A DNA stretch of 64,000 nucleotides from Hyphomicrobium sp. Its GTDB lineage: Bacteria; Pseudomonadota; Alphaproteobacteria; Rhizobiales; Hyphomicrobiaceae. The stretch covers positions 1-64,000 of the forward strand of contig PERT01000006.1 of the NCBI GenBank assembly GCA_002928955.1. Reading direction: 5' to 3'. The notes beneath the pieces are model-generated. The model was not told the origin of the DNA. It was given only the letters and a program-made list of their open reading frames with translations, and did not search any database. Positions 26,178-35,859 of the stretch are shown here, piece by piece. Numbering within the stretch: position 1 is the stretch's first letter; every line of letters starts with the position of its first letter. The position numbers and the translations under genes were made by a program.

Positions 26178-27116
26178 TCAGCCGAGGCCGGGCATGGTCC
26201 ACAGGCCGTCGCGCGGAGGGGGCGCCTTGATCGCGCGCGAAGCATGAGCGCGTCCGATCGAAAGACCGCCCAAGGCTGCCTGCGCCATCTTGCCCCGGCG
26301 GCTCACGCCGGCGCGCGTGTCCCAGGCCCGTGGGCCGCGCTTGCGCACAACCGTGCCGATCTGGCGGTAGATGCGGCGCGCCGCGGCGATCGCCCAGGCA
26401 GCGCGGATCGGGAGCGACGGCAGGCCATAGCGTGCCGAGAGATAATAGCGATCCGCCTCGTCGAGCAACCGATTGACGACCGCGAACACGGCATCGCGCT
26501 TGTTCGGATCGGCGATATCGGCGGCGCTCAGTCCGGCTTCGGCGAGCCAATCAGCGGGCAGGTAGACGCGGCCGGCCTTGGCGTCGGGGACGACATCACG
26601 CGCGATGTTGGTCAGCTGGAACGCAATGCCGAGATCGGAGGCGCGGTTCAAGGCGGAGGTGTCGCGCACGCCCATGATCATGGCCATCATGACCCCGACG
26701 ACCCCGGCCACATGGTAGCAGTAGCTCAGGGTGTCGTCGGCGGTCTGATATTGGCGGCCCTCGACGTCCATGCGGAAGCCTTCGAGGAGTTCTATCGGAT
26801 GCCGAGCAGGGATGTGGTGCTTGGCGACAACGCGGGCCAGCGCCTGGAACACAGGATGCTCAGCGCGGCCATCGATCGCCGCCAGTGTCTGGCTGGTGAG
26901 ACGCTCAAGCCGCTGCGCCGGCGGCATGGTCATGGCGGCGGTGTCGAGGTTAAAGCCGAGGTCTTGCCCGTCGATCTCGTCGTCGCAATGGCGGCACCAT
27001 GCATAAAGCATATAGGCCGATGCGCGGGTGTCGTCGTCAAAAAGCCGCGCGGCACCTGCAAAGCTCTTAGAACCGCGCTCGATCAACTGCCGGCTATGTT
27101 CGACGATTTCGTCCAT
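26178..27116 (-). CDS. crtB: Phytoene synthase
   Basis: 312 residues. Trans-isoprenyl synthase motifs: CRHCDDEIDGQ (first Asp-rich region, ~residue 45), LEGFRMDVEGRQYQT, YCYHVAGVVGVMMA, and LGIAFQLTNIARDVVPDAKAGRVYLP (second Asp-rich region). It joins two GGPP molecules head-to-head to phytoene. It is convergent with crtW and begins just inside the right copy of the twin-palindrome repeat. The C-terminal end is Arg/Ala-rich. Confidence 0.93.
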   Translation of the reverse strand: MDEIVEHSRQLIERGSKSFAGAARLFDDDTRASAYMLYAWCRHCDDEIDGQDLGFNLDTAAMTMPPAQRLERLTSQTLAAIDGRAEHPVFQALARVVAKHHIPARHPIELLEGFRMDVEGRQYQTADDTLSYCYHVAGVVGVMMAMIMGVRDTSALNRASDLGIAFQLTNIARDVVPDAKAGRVYLPADWLAEAGLSAADIADPNKRDAVFAVVNRLLDEADRYYLSARYGLPSLPIRAAWAIAAARRIYRQIGTVVRKRGPRAWDTRAGVSRRGKMAQAALGGLSIGRAHASRAIKAPPPRDGLWTMPGLG

Positions 27117-27172
27117 GCAGCTCGATCAGGAAAAAATGGCCCATCAGCCGGAGATACTTCCGCGATTAGGAC

Positions 27173-27341
27173 CTAGTGTAGCGCATCTGACGTTTGGTGC
27201 CCACTCGCGGCGTGGCCCGAAGCCAAACGTCAGATGCAAAAGCTACACTAGAATCATAAGCTTGCTAGTGTTACTCATGGTTCCGACATTTGCTCTCGAC
27301 GGTGCTGCGACGGGAAGCAAATGTCTGCGCCGGAACACTAG
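27173..27341. repeat. Twin-palindrome repeat, copy 2 (inverted)
   Basis: Reverse complement of the unit at 24056-24223, clearly homologous along its full length including the spacer (TATGATT) with scattered substitutions. Module B' is 27173-27251 and module A' 27265-27341. Stems are kept although individual bases differ, e.g. the inner arm of A' reads AGACATTTGCT with GAGCAAATGTC. It sits between the crtB start and the dxs stop and, with copy 1, encloses crtE, crtW and crtB. Confidence 0.9.
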
Positions 27342-27477
27342 CGACGCTTCAACTCTGGCATAGAGCAGAGGTCGGATGCCAAGTGCAACCTCGATTTCGG
27401 ATCTGCTCCAAACAAATAAAATGTCTCGAATTGATCGCTGAACGAGCGTCGTTCTCGGCAATAGCTTGTGGGCTGCG

Positions 27478-29427
27478 TTACTCGGCAGCATTGGCGGTGA
27501 TGCGCCTGGGCGCCATGCCACTGCGGCGGGTCAATTCGAACACGTGATTGACGATACCTTGGGCATCGAGGCCCGCGACCGAGAGTTGACCCGACTGCGT
27601 ATCGTGCTCGATGAAGGCATCGGGAAGGTAGAGAGGGCGAAGGCGATCGAGACGGTGATCGAGACCTTGTCGCGCAAGGCTTTGCATGGCAAGCGCCGCA
27701 AACCCGCCTGAGCTGCCCTCTTCCAAGGTTAGAACCAGCTTGTGTTCATGAACCAGAGTGGCCAGCAACCGATCATCGAAGGGCTTGGCGAAGCGGCCGT
27801 CGGCGATGGTCACGAAGATATCGTGCTGGGCCAGGAGGCGCGCGGCCTCGATGGCCGCACCGAGCCTTGTGCCGTACGACAGAATGGCGATATTGCCACC
27901 TTCCTGGATCATGCGGCCGCGTCCGATTTCGAGCGGTGTGCCGTGGTCTGGCAGCGCTACACCCTGGCCCTCGCCGCGGGGATAACGGAACGCCGACGGC
28001 CGATCGTCGATCGCTGTGGCGGTTGCAACCATGTGCATGAGTTCGGCCTCGTCAGCGGCCGCCATCAGAACGAAGCCGGGCAGGCAGCCGAGGTAGGCGA
28101 TATCGTACGTGCCGTGGTGGGTGAAGCCGTCGGAGCCGACGAGTCCGGCGCGGTCGATCGCGAAACGCACGGGCAGCTGCTGGATAGCGACATCATGGAT
28201 GATCTGGTCGTAGGCGCGCTGGAGGAACGTGGAATAGATGGCTGCGAAAGGCTTGAACCCCTTGCAGGCGAGACCAGCCGCGAACGTCACGGCATGTTGC
28301 TCGGCGATACCGGCATCGAAGCAGCGGTCGGGGAAGGCCGCGCCGAACTTGTCGAGCCCGGTGCCCGACGGCATGGCGGCTGTGACGGCGACGACACGGT
28401 CGTCCCGGGTGGCCTCGTCGATCAGCGCACGGGCGAAGACGCTGGTATAGGTCGGCGCTTTCGGCGCTGACTTGGACTGTTTTCCCGTCGCAATGTCGAA
28501 CTTCTCGACGCCGTGGCCCTTGTCAGCTGAAGTGGCTGCCGGCTCATAGCCATGGCCCTTCTCCGTGATGATATGGATGAGCAGCGGTCCGTCGCGGTAG
28601 GATCTGGCCAGCTCGAACACCCGGTCGAGTTCTGCGACGTCGTGGCCGTCGAAGGGTCCCGCGTAACGCAAACCCAGGCATCCGAACAATGTGGGCTGGC
28701 CGGAAAAGTCTGGTAACGTGCCGGATGCCAGGACAGCGTCGCGGTGCCCTTTGTCGGGCAGGCGGGACCTCAATGCAGTGAGATAGGAGGATAGCGCCCC
28801 CGCCGGCGGCGCAATCGACATGTTGTTGTCGTTCAATACGACGATGAGGCGGCGGCCATGCGCGCCCGCATTGTTAAGGCCCTCGAACGCCATGCCGCCC
28901 GACATCGCGCCATCGCCAATCACGGCGACAACGCTGTAGTCGTCGCCGGCAAGGTCACGGGCGGTTGCAAAGCCGAGCGCCGCCGAGATCGACGTCGAGC
29001 TGTGTGCCGCGCCGAACGGGTCGTACACACTTTCCTTGCGGGTCGTGAATCCGGCGGGGCCGCCAGCCTGGCGCAGTCGCGCCATCTGACGCCGCCGACC
29101 GGTCAGCAGCTTGTGCGGATAGCACTGGTGACTGACGTCCCAGATCAGAATATCGCGCGGCGTGTCGAAAGCATGGTGAAGGGCGACGGTCAATTCGACT
29201 GCACCGAGGCCAGAGCCGAGGTGGCCACCGGTCTTCGAGATGGCCTCGACCAGGTCGCGACGGAGCTCGCCCGCAAGCTGCGGCAACAGGGAGCGCGGTA
29301 GCCGCCTCAAGTCGGCGGGGTCGTCGATCGATGCGGCGATTGAAGGTTCGGGGATCGCTTCTGCCTCTGCCGATGGTGTGCACAGCATGCTGTCGGTTGC
29401 GGGCCTCTGATCTCGGCGAGGATCCAT
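27478..29427 (-). CDS. dxs: 1-deoxy-D-xylulose-5-phosphate synthase
   Basis: About 649 residues from the ATG at 29427, which has GAGGGAAG upstream; the longer open frame to 29589 gives a basic extension without support. Thiamine-diphosphate binding GDGAMSGGMAFEGLNNAG...NDNNMSIAPPAG, N-terminal HLGSGLGAVELTVALH and SHQCYPHKLLTGR, transketolase central domain with FDAGIAEQHAVTFAAGLA, and C-terminal LEEGSSGGFAALAMQSLA. It condenses pyruvate and glyceraldehyde 3-phosphate, the first step of the MEP pathway. The location next to crt and bch genes suggests a copy devoted to pigment synthesis. Confidence 0.95.
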   Translation of the reverse strand: MDPRRDQRPATDSMLCTPSAEAEAIPEPSIAASIDDPADLRRLPRSLLPQLAGELRRDLVEAISKTGGHLGSGLGAVELTVALHHAFDTPRDILIWDVSHQCYPHKLLTGRRRQMARLRQAGGPAGFTTRKESVYDPFGAAHSSTSISAALGFATARDLAGDDYSVVAVIGDGAMSGGMAFEGLNNAGAHGRRLIVVLNDNNMSIAPPAGALSSYLTALRSRLPDKGHRDAVLASGTLPDFSGQPTLFGCLGLRYAGPFDGHDVAELDRVFELARSYRDGPLLIHIITEKGHGYEPAATSADKGHGVEKFDIATGKQSKSAPKAPTYTSVFARALIDEATRDDRVVAVTAAMPSGTGLDKFGAAFPDRCFDAGIAEQHAVTFAAGLACKGFKPFAAIYSTFLQRAYDQIIHDVAIQQLPVRFAIDRAGLVGSDGFTHHGTYDIAYLGCLPGFVLMAAADEAELMHMVATATAIDDRPSAFRYPRGEGQGVALPDHGTPLEIGRGRMIQEGGNIAILSYGTRLGAAIEAARLLAQHDIFVTIADGRFAKPFDDRLLATLVHEHKLVLTLEEGSSGGFAALAMQSLARQGLDHRLDRLRPLYLPDAFIEHDTQSGQLSVAGLDAQGIVNHVFELTRRSGMAPRRITANAAE

Positions 29428-29632
29428 GGTGCTTCCCTCACAGCGGAGATGGCGTCGAAGCGGAAGACGAGAGACTCCACCTCGGGCCATCCAGCCCTCG
29501 ATTGAAACGGGCAGCCGGGCCCGTTTGCCGGGTCCTTCGGCCGTTGCCGGTGTCGCTCGAACGTGCCGCCGCGATGGCGTCAAGGACAAGGCGATGCCGG
29601 TTCGAAAGGATTAGAAGCTGGCTGCGACAAAA

Positions 29633-29650
29633 TGTAAAGAAAAGTTTACG
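29633..29650. promoter_or_regulatory. Possible PpsR/CrtJ-like operator upstream of bchI
   Basis: In the 488-bp divergent region between dxs and bchI (29428-29915), TGTAAAGAAAAGTTTACG has TGT and ACG spaced by 12 nt, one base from the TGT-N12-ACA pattern bound by PpsR/CrtJ repressors of photosynthesis genes. No second close copy was found nearby. The rest of the interval shows no convincing gene. Confidence 0.3.
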
Positions 29651-29915
29651 TCAAATGTTTTGGACAGTAGTGTCAAGCACCGCCCCGCCTGCATTTTTTC
29701 TTCGAACGGCAAAGTTTGGCGGCTTGCGAACATGCAATAGGGATAGCACGCTCCAGGGCCGTCAAAAACGAACCGGCGGCTGGCATCAGCGATGCGGCTC
29801 GCATAGGGTCTGGATCGCAAGACGTCAACGGCCGAGGCGGCAGTCGCCAAGGCCAACGTGGCTCGTCCACGCCACTCGCGCAGTACTACGGGCGCCGGAA
29901 CGGTGAAAGCAACGC

Positions 29916-30995
29916 ATGTCCTCACACTCCCAGATTTCCCCGATCGCAGCCAGCCAGAACCGCAGCTTCCCGTTCTCGGCCATCGTCGGACAAGACGAAA
30001 TGAAGACCGCACTCATGGTGGCGGCGATCGACCCGACCATCGGCGGCGTGCTGATTTTCGGCGACCGTGGAACCGGCAAGTCGACCGCGGTGCGCGCGCT
30101 GGCCTCGCTGCTTCCGCTGATGACGGTGGTCGCGGGATGCCGCTTCAATTGCGATCCGGCAACACGGACGAGCGGTTGCGCCTTGTGTCAGAACACGGGC
30201 CAGGGCGAGCGTTCGCGGGAAGCGCTGGCGCGGACGGCGTTCGTGCCAGTGCCGGTGGTCGATCTGCCACTGGGTGCGACCGAGGATCGCGTCGTCGGCG
30301 CGCTGGATCTCGAGCGCGCGTTGACAAGGGGCGACAAGGCCTTCGAGCCGGGTCTGCTGGCGCGCGCCAATCGCGGGTTTCTCTATATCGACGAGGTCAA
30401 CCTTCTGGAGGACCACTTGGTCGATCTGCTGCTCGACGTGGCCGGCAGCGGCGAGAACGTCGTGGAGCGCGAAGGATTGAGCATCCGGCATCCGGCCCGT
30501 TTCGTGCTCGTCGGCAGCGGCAATCCCGAGGAGGGGGAGCTGCGGCCGCAATTATTGGACCGGTTCGGTTTGTCGGTCGAGGTCACCACGCCCCAAGATG
30601 TCAAGACGCGGGTCGAGGTGGTGCGACGGCGTGATGCCTTCGAGCGCGAGCCGGAAGCATTCATTGCAAGGTGGCAGCCGGAAGACGCCCGCGCCAGTGC
30701 TTCGATCGCGGCGGCTCGGGAGCGTATCCGCGGGGTCGAGGTATCGGACGCGGCTCTCGAGCGGGCTGCGGAGCTGTGCATCGCCATCGGGACGGACGGC
30801 CTGCGCGGCGAGCTGACGCTGATCCGCGCGGCCCGTGCAGTGGCCGCACTCGACGGCACCCATGCGGTCAGTGACGATCATATCCGGCGGGTTGCACCGT
30901 CGGCCTTGCGGCACCGCTTGCGGCGCGACCCGCTCGACGAGGCCGGTTCCGGTGCGCGCGTAGCGCGGGTGATCGAAGGGATATTCGGCGCGTGA
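29916..30995 (+). CDS. bchI: Magnesium chelatase subunit I (ATPase)
   Basis: 359 residues. AAA+ motor: IVGQDEMKTALMVAAID, Walker A GDRGTGKST near residue 50, Walker B GFLYIDEVNLL, sensor 1 LVGSGNPEEGELRPQLLDRFG. The Cys-rich insert (GCRFNCDPATRTSGCALC) is typical of BchI. With BchD and BchH it inserts Mg2+ into protoporphyrin IX, the first committed step of bacteriochlorophyll synthesis. bchD overlaps its stop codon (GTGA), so the two are coupled. Confidence 0.96.
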   Translation: MSSHSQISPIAASQNRSFPFSAIVGQDEMKTALMVAAIDPTIGGVLIFGDRGTGKSTAVRALASLLPLMTVVAGCRFNCDPATRTSGCALCQNTGQGERSREALARTAFVPVPVVDLPLGATEDRVVGALDLERALTRGDKAFEPGLLARANRGFLYIDEVNLLEDHLVDLLLDVAGSGENVVEREGLSIRHPARFVLVGSGNPEEGELRPQLLDRFGLSVEVTTPQDVKTRVEVVRRRDAFEREPEAFIARWQPEDARASASIAAARERIRGVEVSDAALERAAELCIAIGTDGLRGELTLIRAARAVAALDGTHAVSDDHIRRVAPSALRHRLRRDPLDEAGSGARVARVIEGIFGA

Positions 30996-32875
30996 CGAGA
31001 GCGGGCGGCGCGACATCAGCGGACGCTGGGCAGCCGGCTGACAATCAAGCCGACGCCAAACATGCCGACGTCGCGCGGGCGGCGTGGCGGCAGGCCGTGC
31101 TCGCGGCCGAGCTGTTTGCGATCGATCCAGCCAGGCTCGGCGGAATCGTGGTGACGGCGCTCGCCGGGCCGGTGCGTGACCGCTGGCTCGATATTGCCCG
31201 CGGACTGCTTCCATCCAACGCCCCGGTGCGCAAGGTTCCGCTCAACGTCACCGACGAGCGGCTGCTGGGTGGGCTCGATCTCGCGGCGACGCTGGCCACG
31301 GGCAGGGCCATGGCCGAGACCGGACTGCTTGCCGAGGTCGACGGCGGCGTCGTGATCGTTCCAATGGCAGAGCGCATGACCGGCGGATTGGCGGCGCGTG
31401 TCACGGCTGCGCTCGATCAGGGCCGGGTGGCGATCGAGCGCGACGGGTTGGGGCTCTCGTTCCCTTCGAGGTTCGGCGTGATTGCGCTCGATGAGCGCAT
31501 GTCCGATGACGAGGCAACACCAGCGTCATTGCGGGATCGGCTGGCCATTCACTGCGACCTCAGGGCGTTGTCGATGCGCGATGCGGCGGGCGGCACGGAC
31601 GAGGACCAGGGGCGGTCGCGGGATGTGATCACCGCGCGGGCGCGACTGGCAAGCATCGTGGTGAGCGACGACGTGATCGAGGCTCTGGTTGGTGCAGCAG
31701 CCGTTCTCGGCATCGCGTCGCTCAGGGCGCCAATGCTGGCTGTGGCGGCGGCCCGGGCATCGGCTGCGTTGGCCGGGCGGCCCGTCGTGACCCAGGATGA
31801 TCTTGCTCGGGCAGTCGGGCTCGTGCTTGCGCCCAGGGCAACGCGGTTGCCGCCGATCAACGAACAGAACGACGAGCAGCCGGACGACAGGACAGAAAAT
31901 CCCGAAAACCGGTCCGAACCGGATGTAGCCGGCCAAGAACAGCAGAACGGCCAGGACCAGCGCCAACTCGATGACATGTTGATCGAGGCGGTGCGGGCTG
32001 CGCTGCCAGCGGCGCTGCTGGCGCAACTCCAATGCCAAGGCACGTCACGTGCCAAGGGCAATGCTGCCGGGAAATCGGGTGTCGAACGCAAAGTGCTCAA
32101 TCGCGGCCGACCGATCGGAGTGTCGCGCCGGGCGCCGCGTGGTGGCGCGCGGCTCGATCTGGTGGCGACATTACGCGCGGCCGCGCCCTGGCAGCAGGTT
32201 CGCCGCAACGCCCGCGCGGCCGCCGCGTCGGGTTCTGGAGTTCCGACAGGATCACAGCGGGTGGAAGTGCGAAGCGAAGATTTCCGAACCAAGCGTTTCC
32301 GTCAGCGCACGGAGAGTACGACGATTTTTGCCGTCGATGCATCGGGGTCGACCGCGCTCGACCGGCTGGCGGAGGCCAAAGGTGCGGTGGAGCTGTTGCT
32401 CGCCGATTGCTATGTTCGCCGAGACCAGGTGGCACTGATCGCCTTTCGCGGCAAGGTCGCGGAATTGCTGCTGCCACCGTCACGTTCGCTGGTAAGGGCG
32501 AAGCGCTGCCTCGCCAGTCTACCCGGCGGCGGCGGTACGCCGCTCGCCTCCGGAATCGACGCCGCGCGGGCTCTCGCAGAAGCCGTGGCGCGCAAGGGCC
32601 AGACACCCGTGATCGTGCTGTTGACTGATGGTCGGGCCAATGTCGGGCGCACGGCCAAGGGTGGCCGGCCAGCGGCAGAAGCGGACGCCAAGGATGCGGC
32701 CCGGGCGCTGGGCCTAACCGGAACCCGGACGCTTGTGATCGATACCTCGCCGCGTTCGGAGCCATTCGCCCGGACACTGGCTGACGCGATGCGCGCGCGC
32801 TACATCGCGCTGCCCTTTGCCAGTTCGCACACGCTCTCGGAAGCCGTTAGGTCAGAGATCCAGGATGAGCGATGA
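30992..32875 (+). CDS. bchD: Magnesium chelatase subunit D
   Basis: 627 residues, GTG start overlapping the bchI stop. N-terminal degenerate AAA+ domain (ERLLGGLDLAATLATGRAM, ALDERMSDDEATP), a central acidic/Gln-Asn-rich linker (~290-330, NEQNDEQPDDRTENPENRSE), and a C-terminal von Willebrand A domain with the MIDAS motif VDASGSTALDRLAEAKG, then VLLTDGRANVG. It forms the double-ring ATPase with BchI that drives the chelatase. The domain order and length are normal. Confidence 0.95.
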   Translation: MTRAGGATSADAGQPADNQADAKHADVARAAWRQAVLAAELFAIDPARLGGIVVTALAGPVRDRWLDIARGLLPSNAPVRKVPLNVTDERLLGGLDLAATLATGRAMAETGLLAEVDGGVVIVPMAERMTGGLAARVTAALDQGRVAIERDGLGLSFPSRFGVIALDERMSDDEATPASLRDRLAIHCDLRALSMRDAAGGTDEDQGRSRDVITARARLASIVVSDDVIEALVGAAAVLGIASLRAPMLAVAAARASAALAGRPVVTQDDLARAVGLVLAPRATRLPPINEQNDEQPDDRTENPENRSEPDVAGQEQQNGQDQRQLDDMLIEAVRAALPAALLAQLQCQGTSRAKGNAAGKSGVERKVLNRGRPIGVSRRAPRGGARLDLVATLRAAAPWQQVRRNARAAAASGSGVPTGSQRVEVRSEDFRTKRFRQRTESTTIFAVDASGSTALDRLAEAKGAVELLLADCYVRRDQVALIAFRGKVAELLLPPSRSLVRAKRCLASLPGGGGTPLASGIDAARALAEAVARKGQTPVIVLLTDGRANVGRTAKGGRPAAEADAKDAARALGLTGTRTLVIDTSPRSEPFARTLADAMRARYIALPFASSHTLSEAVRSEIQDER

Positions 32876-32907
32876 AACGCACCTCAGCCAGCCAGGGTGA
32901 ACAATGA

Positions 32908-33807
32908 ATGACGAGCGGCGCTGACACCCTCGACTGGGAGCGCGATGGCCGCGACTGGCCGAACCGCGTCGCGAGCCGGTTCCTCGCTGCCGGCGGTCTC
33001 GCCTGGCACGTGCAGATCGCAGGGCAGGGCCCGCCCCTGCTTCTGCTGCACGGAACCGGTGCCTCGACGCATTCGTTCGCCGAGTTGTTGCCGCTGCTGT
33101 CCGCGCATTTCACGGTGATCGCACCAGATCTACCGGGGCATGGATTCACATCGCTGCCGCCGATCGAGGAGCAGTCGCTAACGGGTATGTCTGTTGCCGT
33201 GGCCGCCCTGCTACGAACGCTGGGGTTCGCACCCGTTATCGCGGTTGGGCATTCGGCCGGGGCGGCGATCCTCGTGCGGATGTGCCTCGATAGCCGACTG
33301 GAGCCGAAGGTGGTGATCAGCCTCAATGGCGCGCTGCTGCCGTTTCCGGGAGTGGCCGGACAGATGTTTCCACCACTGGCGCGGCTGTTGTTCGTGAACC
33401 CGTTCGCCACGCGCTTTTTTGCCTGGCGCGCGCAGGATCGTTCTGCTGTCGAGCGGCTGATCCGCGGCACCGGTTCCAGCATCCCGGCTTCGAGCCTCGA
33501 CATCTATGCGCGGCTGTTCGGCTCGGACCGGCATCTCACGGCGACGCTCGGCATGATGGCCAACTGGGATCTGCCCAAACTCGCGCGGGACATGCCTCGT
33601 TTGAGGGTGCCGCTGATATTGGTCGCGTGCAGCGAAGATGCAGCCATTCCGCCCGACACCGCCATCAAGGTACGAGACCGGGTGCCGAGTGCAGTCGTCG
33701 AATACAGGCGGGGATTGGGCCATCTCGCGCATGAGGAGCGGCCGAACGAGATCGCCGAGATGATATTGGCCGTAGCGCGCCAGAAGGCGATGCCGGCCGC
33801 ACAGTAG
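32908..33807 (+). CDS. bchO: BchO-type alpha/beta hydrolase
   Basis: 299 residues with an alpha/beta hydrolase fold: LLLLHGTGASTHSF (oxyanion loop), VIAPDLPGHGF, AVGHSAGAAILVRM with the nucleophile Ser in G-H-S-A-G, and a late His in GLGHLAHEERP. This family is linked in phototrophs to bchID and named BchO, a putative accessory to the Mg-chelatase step; the exact reaction is not established. It lies 33 nt after bchD on the same strand, completing the bchI-bchD-bchO operon. Confidence 0.88.
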   Translation: MTSGADTLDWERDGRDWPNRVASRFLAAGGLAWHVQIAGQGPPLLLLHGTGASTHSFAELLPLLSAHFTVIAPDLPGHGFTSLPPIEEQSLTGMSVAVAALLRTLGFAPVIAVGHSAGAAILVRMCLDSRLEPKVVISLNGALLPFPGVAGQMFPPLARLLFVNPFATRFFAWRAQDRSAVERLIRGTGSSIPASSLDIYARLFGSDRHLTATLGMMANWDLPKLARDMPRLRVPLILVACSEDAAIPPDTAIKVRDRVPSAVVEYRRGLGHLAHEERPNEIAEMILAVARQKAMPAAQ

Positions 33808-33841
33808 TGCACGCGGCGATCAACGGCTGCGCTTTCGCCTG

Positions 33842-34010
33842 CTAGTGGCCTGTCGCGCCTAAATCGCTGTGCCAGCCCACGCGTCGACGATTTAGGCCCG
33901 ACATGAAGGCCACTCGCTATATCATTGGGTTAGTGGGGCGTTCATCGCGCCTTAATTGACGCGCACGATGCCCCTCCCACCAGTCAATTAAGGCGCGACG
34001 CCCCACTAGG
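33842..34010. repeat. Twin-palindrome repeat, third locus, different sequence
   Basis: Same architecture as the repeats at 24056 and 27173 but with unrelated stems. Module C (33842-33914) has outer arms TAGTGGCC / GGCCACT and inner arms CCTAAATCG / CGATTTAGG. Module D (33930-34008) has outer arms TAGTGGGGCG / CGCCCCACTA and a perfect 14-bp inner stem GCGCCTTAATTGAC / GTCAATTAAGGCGC. The 16-nt spacer contains TATATCATT. It fills most of the bchO-gcdH gap. Confidence 0.85.
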
Positions 34011-34044
34011 ACCGCCGTACAACTTCCCACGCCGAGGCTCACAC

Positions 34045-35310
34045 ATGCTCGATAAGTCCCTTTCCCCTAACGACGCGGTAATCCAGCACGGGGCCCGCGC
34101 GGCGGCTCCGACGGGGAACGAGCCAGCCGTCAAGCCGCGCTTCCAGTGGGATGATCCGTTCGACCTCGACGGTCAGTTGACCGGGGACGAGCGGATGATC
34201 CGCGATGCCGCTCGCGCCTTCGCCGACGACAAGCTGCGTCCTAGGGTGCGCGACGCATTCCGCCACGAAACGGTCGACCCGGGCGTGTTCCGCGAGATGG
34301 GTGCGCAGGGGTTGCTCGGCGCCACGCTGCCTGAGGTCTACGGCGGGTCGGGGCTCAGCTATGTGGCCTACGGGTTGATCGCGCGCGAGATCGAGCGGGT
34401 GGATTCGGGCTATCGGTCGATGATGAGCGTGCAGTCGTCGCTGGTGATGCTGCCGATATTCGCATTCGGCTCGCAACAGCAGAAGCAGACCTATCTGCCG
34501 GGGCTGGCGTCGGGGGAACTGATCGGCTGCTTTGGGCTGACAGAGCCGGACCACGGATCCGATCCGGGGGGGATGACGACGCGGGCGCGGTCGGTGGCGG
34601 GGGGCGACTATCTGATCGACGGGGCGAAAACGTGGATCAGCAATTCGCCGATTGCGGACGTGTTCATTGTCTGGGCCAAGACGGACGACGGCGAGATCCG
34701 CGGGTTCATTCTGGAGAAAGGGATGGCCGGGCTTTCCGCGCCGGCGATCCACGGCAAGCTGTCGCTGAGAGCGTCACCGACCGGGGAGATCGTATTGCAA
34801 GGTGTGCGCGCGCCGCAGACATCGATGCTGCCGGATGCAAGTGGACTGAAGGGTCCGTTTACGTGTTTAAATTCAGCGCGTTATGGAATTTCTTGGGGAG
34901 CGCTCGGTGCTGCCGAGGAATGTGTGCGAATCGCGCGGGGTTATGTGCTGGACCGGCATCAATTCGGCCGGCCGCTGGCAGCCAACCAACTGATTCAGAA
35001 GAAACTTTCAGACATGGTTACGGAACTCGCGCTGGGGCTGCAAGGGTGTGTGCGGCTCGGGCGAATGAAGGATCTGGGCACCGCGCCAACCGAGTTGACA
35101 TCGTTGCTCAAGCGCAACAATTGCGGTAAGGCGCTTGATATTGCTCGTATTTGCCGCGATATGCTGGGCGGCAACGGTGTGTCAGACGAGTATGCTGTGA
35201 TCCGCCACATGGTCAACCTCGAAGCGGTCAACACCTATGAGGGGACGCACGACATTCATGCATTGATCCTCGGCCGTTCGATCACGGGCATCCCGGCGTT
35301 CGGCGCGTAG
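34045..35310 (+). CDS. gcdH: Glutaryl-CoA dehydrogenase
   Basis: 421 residues, acyl-CoA dehydrogenase fold. FAD/substrate motifs [35 protein letters not shown], a central [12 protein letters not shown] helix, [19 protein letters not shown], and the C-terminal [20 protein letters not shown] carrying the catalytic Glu. This set is characteristic of GcdH, which oxidatively decarboxylates glutaryl-CoA to crotonyl-CoA in lysine/tryptophan and aromatic degradation. It stands alone between repeats and a two-component locus. Confidence 0.93.
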   Translation: MLDKSLSPNDAVIQHGARAAAPTGNEPAVKPRFQWDDPFDLDGQLTGDERMIRDAARAFADDKLRPRVRDAFRHETVDPGVFREMGAQGLLGATLPEVYGGSGLSYVAYGLIAREIERVDSGYRSMMSVQSSLVMLPIFAFGSQQQKQTYLPGLASGELIGCFGLTEPDHGSDPGGMTTRARSVAGGDYLIDGAKTWISNSPIADVFIVWAKTDDGEIRGFILEKGMAGLSAPAIHGKLSLRASPTGEIVLQGVRAPQTSMLPDASGLKGPFTCLNSARYGISWGALGAAEECVRIARGYVLDRHQFGRPLAANQLIQKKLSDMVTELALGLQGCVRLGRMKDLGTAPTELTSLLKRNNCGKALDIARICRDMLGGNGVSDEYAVIRHMVNLEAVNTYEGTHDIHALILGRSITGIPAFGA

Positions 35311-35361
35311 CCGGCACAATTGCGCCGACAACAAGCGGATAGCACTGCCAGCCGGCGACGA

Positions 35362-35853
35362 TCACGCGGCGGACTTGCGCGGGCGCGGCTTGGCAGCGGC
35401 ACGAAGGCGGTCAACCTCGCCGGACAAGTCCTTGATCAGCTTGGCAGTACGGATCACGCCGGCCATGTGCGACGGAAACAGCGCCCAGTTGATCGGCTTT
35501 GTCTGGAAAGCGTTGGCGCCAAGGGCATAGGCTTCGTCGATCGCCACCACGTCGTCGCGAGAGGACATGACGATGATCGGCAGCATTCTCATGCGCGGTG
35601 TCGCGCGGATCAAGGCGATCAGGCGGAAGCCGTCGATCCGCGGCATCGACAAATCAACCATCGCGAGATCGAAATCGGTGCTGCCGAGTGCCTCGAACGC
35701 CTCGTAGCCATCAGCGGCGTGTTGCACGACGTACTTTTGGCGGCGCAGGCACGAGGCGGCGGTTGCAGCGAAAATCGGGTCGTCGTCGGCGACGAGAACC
35801 CGGATGGTCGCGTGATCCGCCGATGACATTCTATCGGATTCGTGGCTGGCCAT
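35362..35853 (-). CDS. Single-domain response regulator
   Basis: 163 residues: a receiver domain with the acidic pair in VLVADDDPIFAATA, phosphoacceptor Asp in FDLAMVDLSMPRIDG, the Thr/Ser switch region IIVMSSRDD, and the conserved Lys in FQTKPINW. A short basic C-terminal helix follows (RLRAAAKPRPRKSAA), with no output domain. It could pass phosphate to or from the hybrid kinase encoded at 37760. It sits just downstream (7 nt) of the TadG-like gene on the same strand, so the two are probably cotranscribed. Confidence 0.88.
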   Translation of the reverse strand: MASHESDRMSSADHATIRVLVADDDPIFAATAASCLRRQKYVVQHAADGYEAFEALGSTDFDLAMVDLSMPRIDGFRLIALIRATPRMRMLPIIVMSSRDDVVAIDEAYALGANAFQTKPINWALFPSHMAGVIRTAKLIKDLSGEVDRLRAAAKPRPRKSAA

Positions 35854-35859
35854 GGTTCA

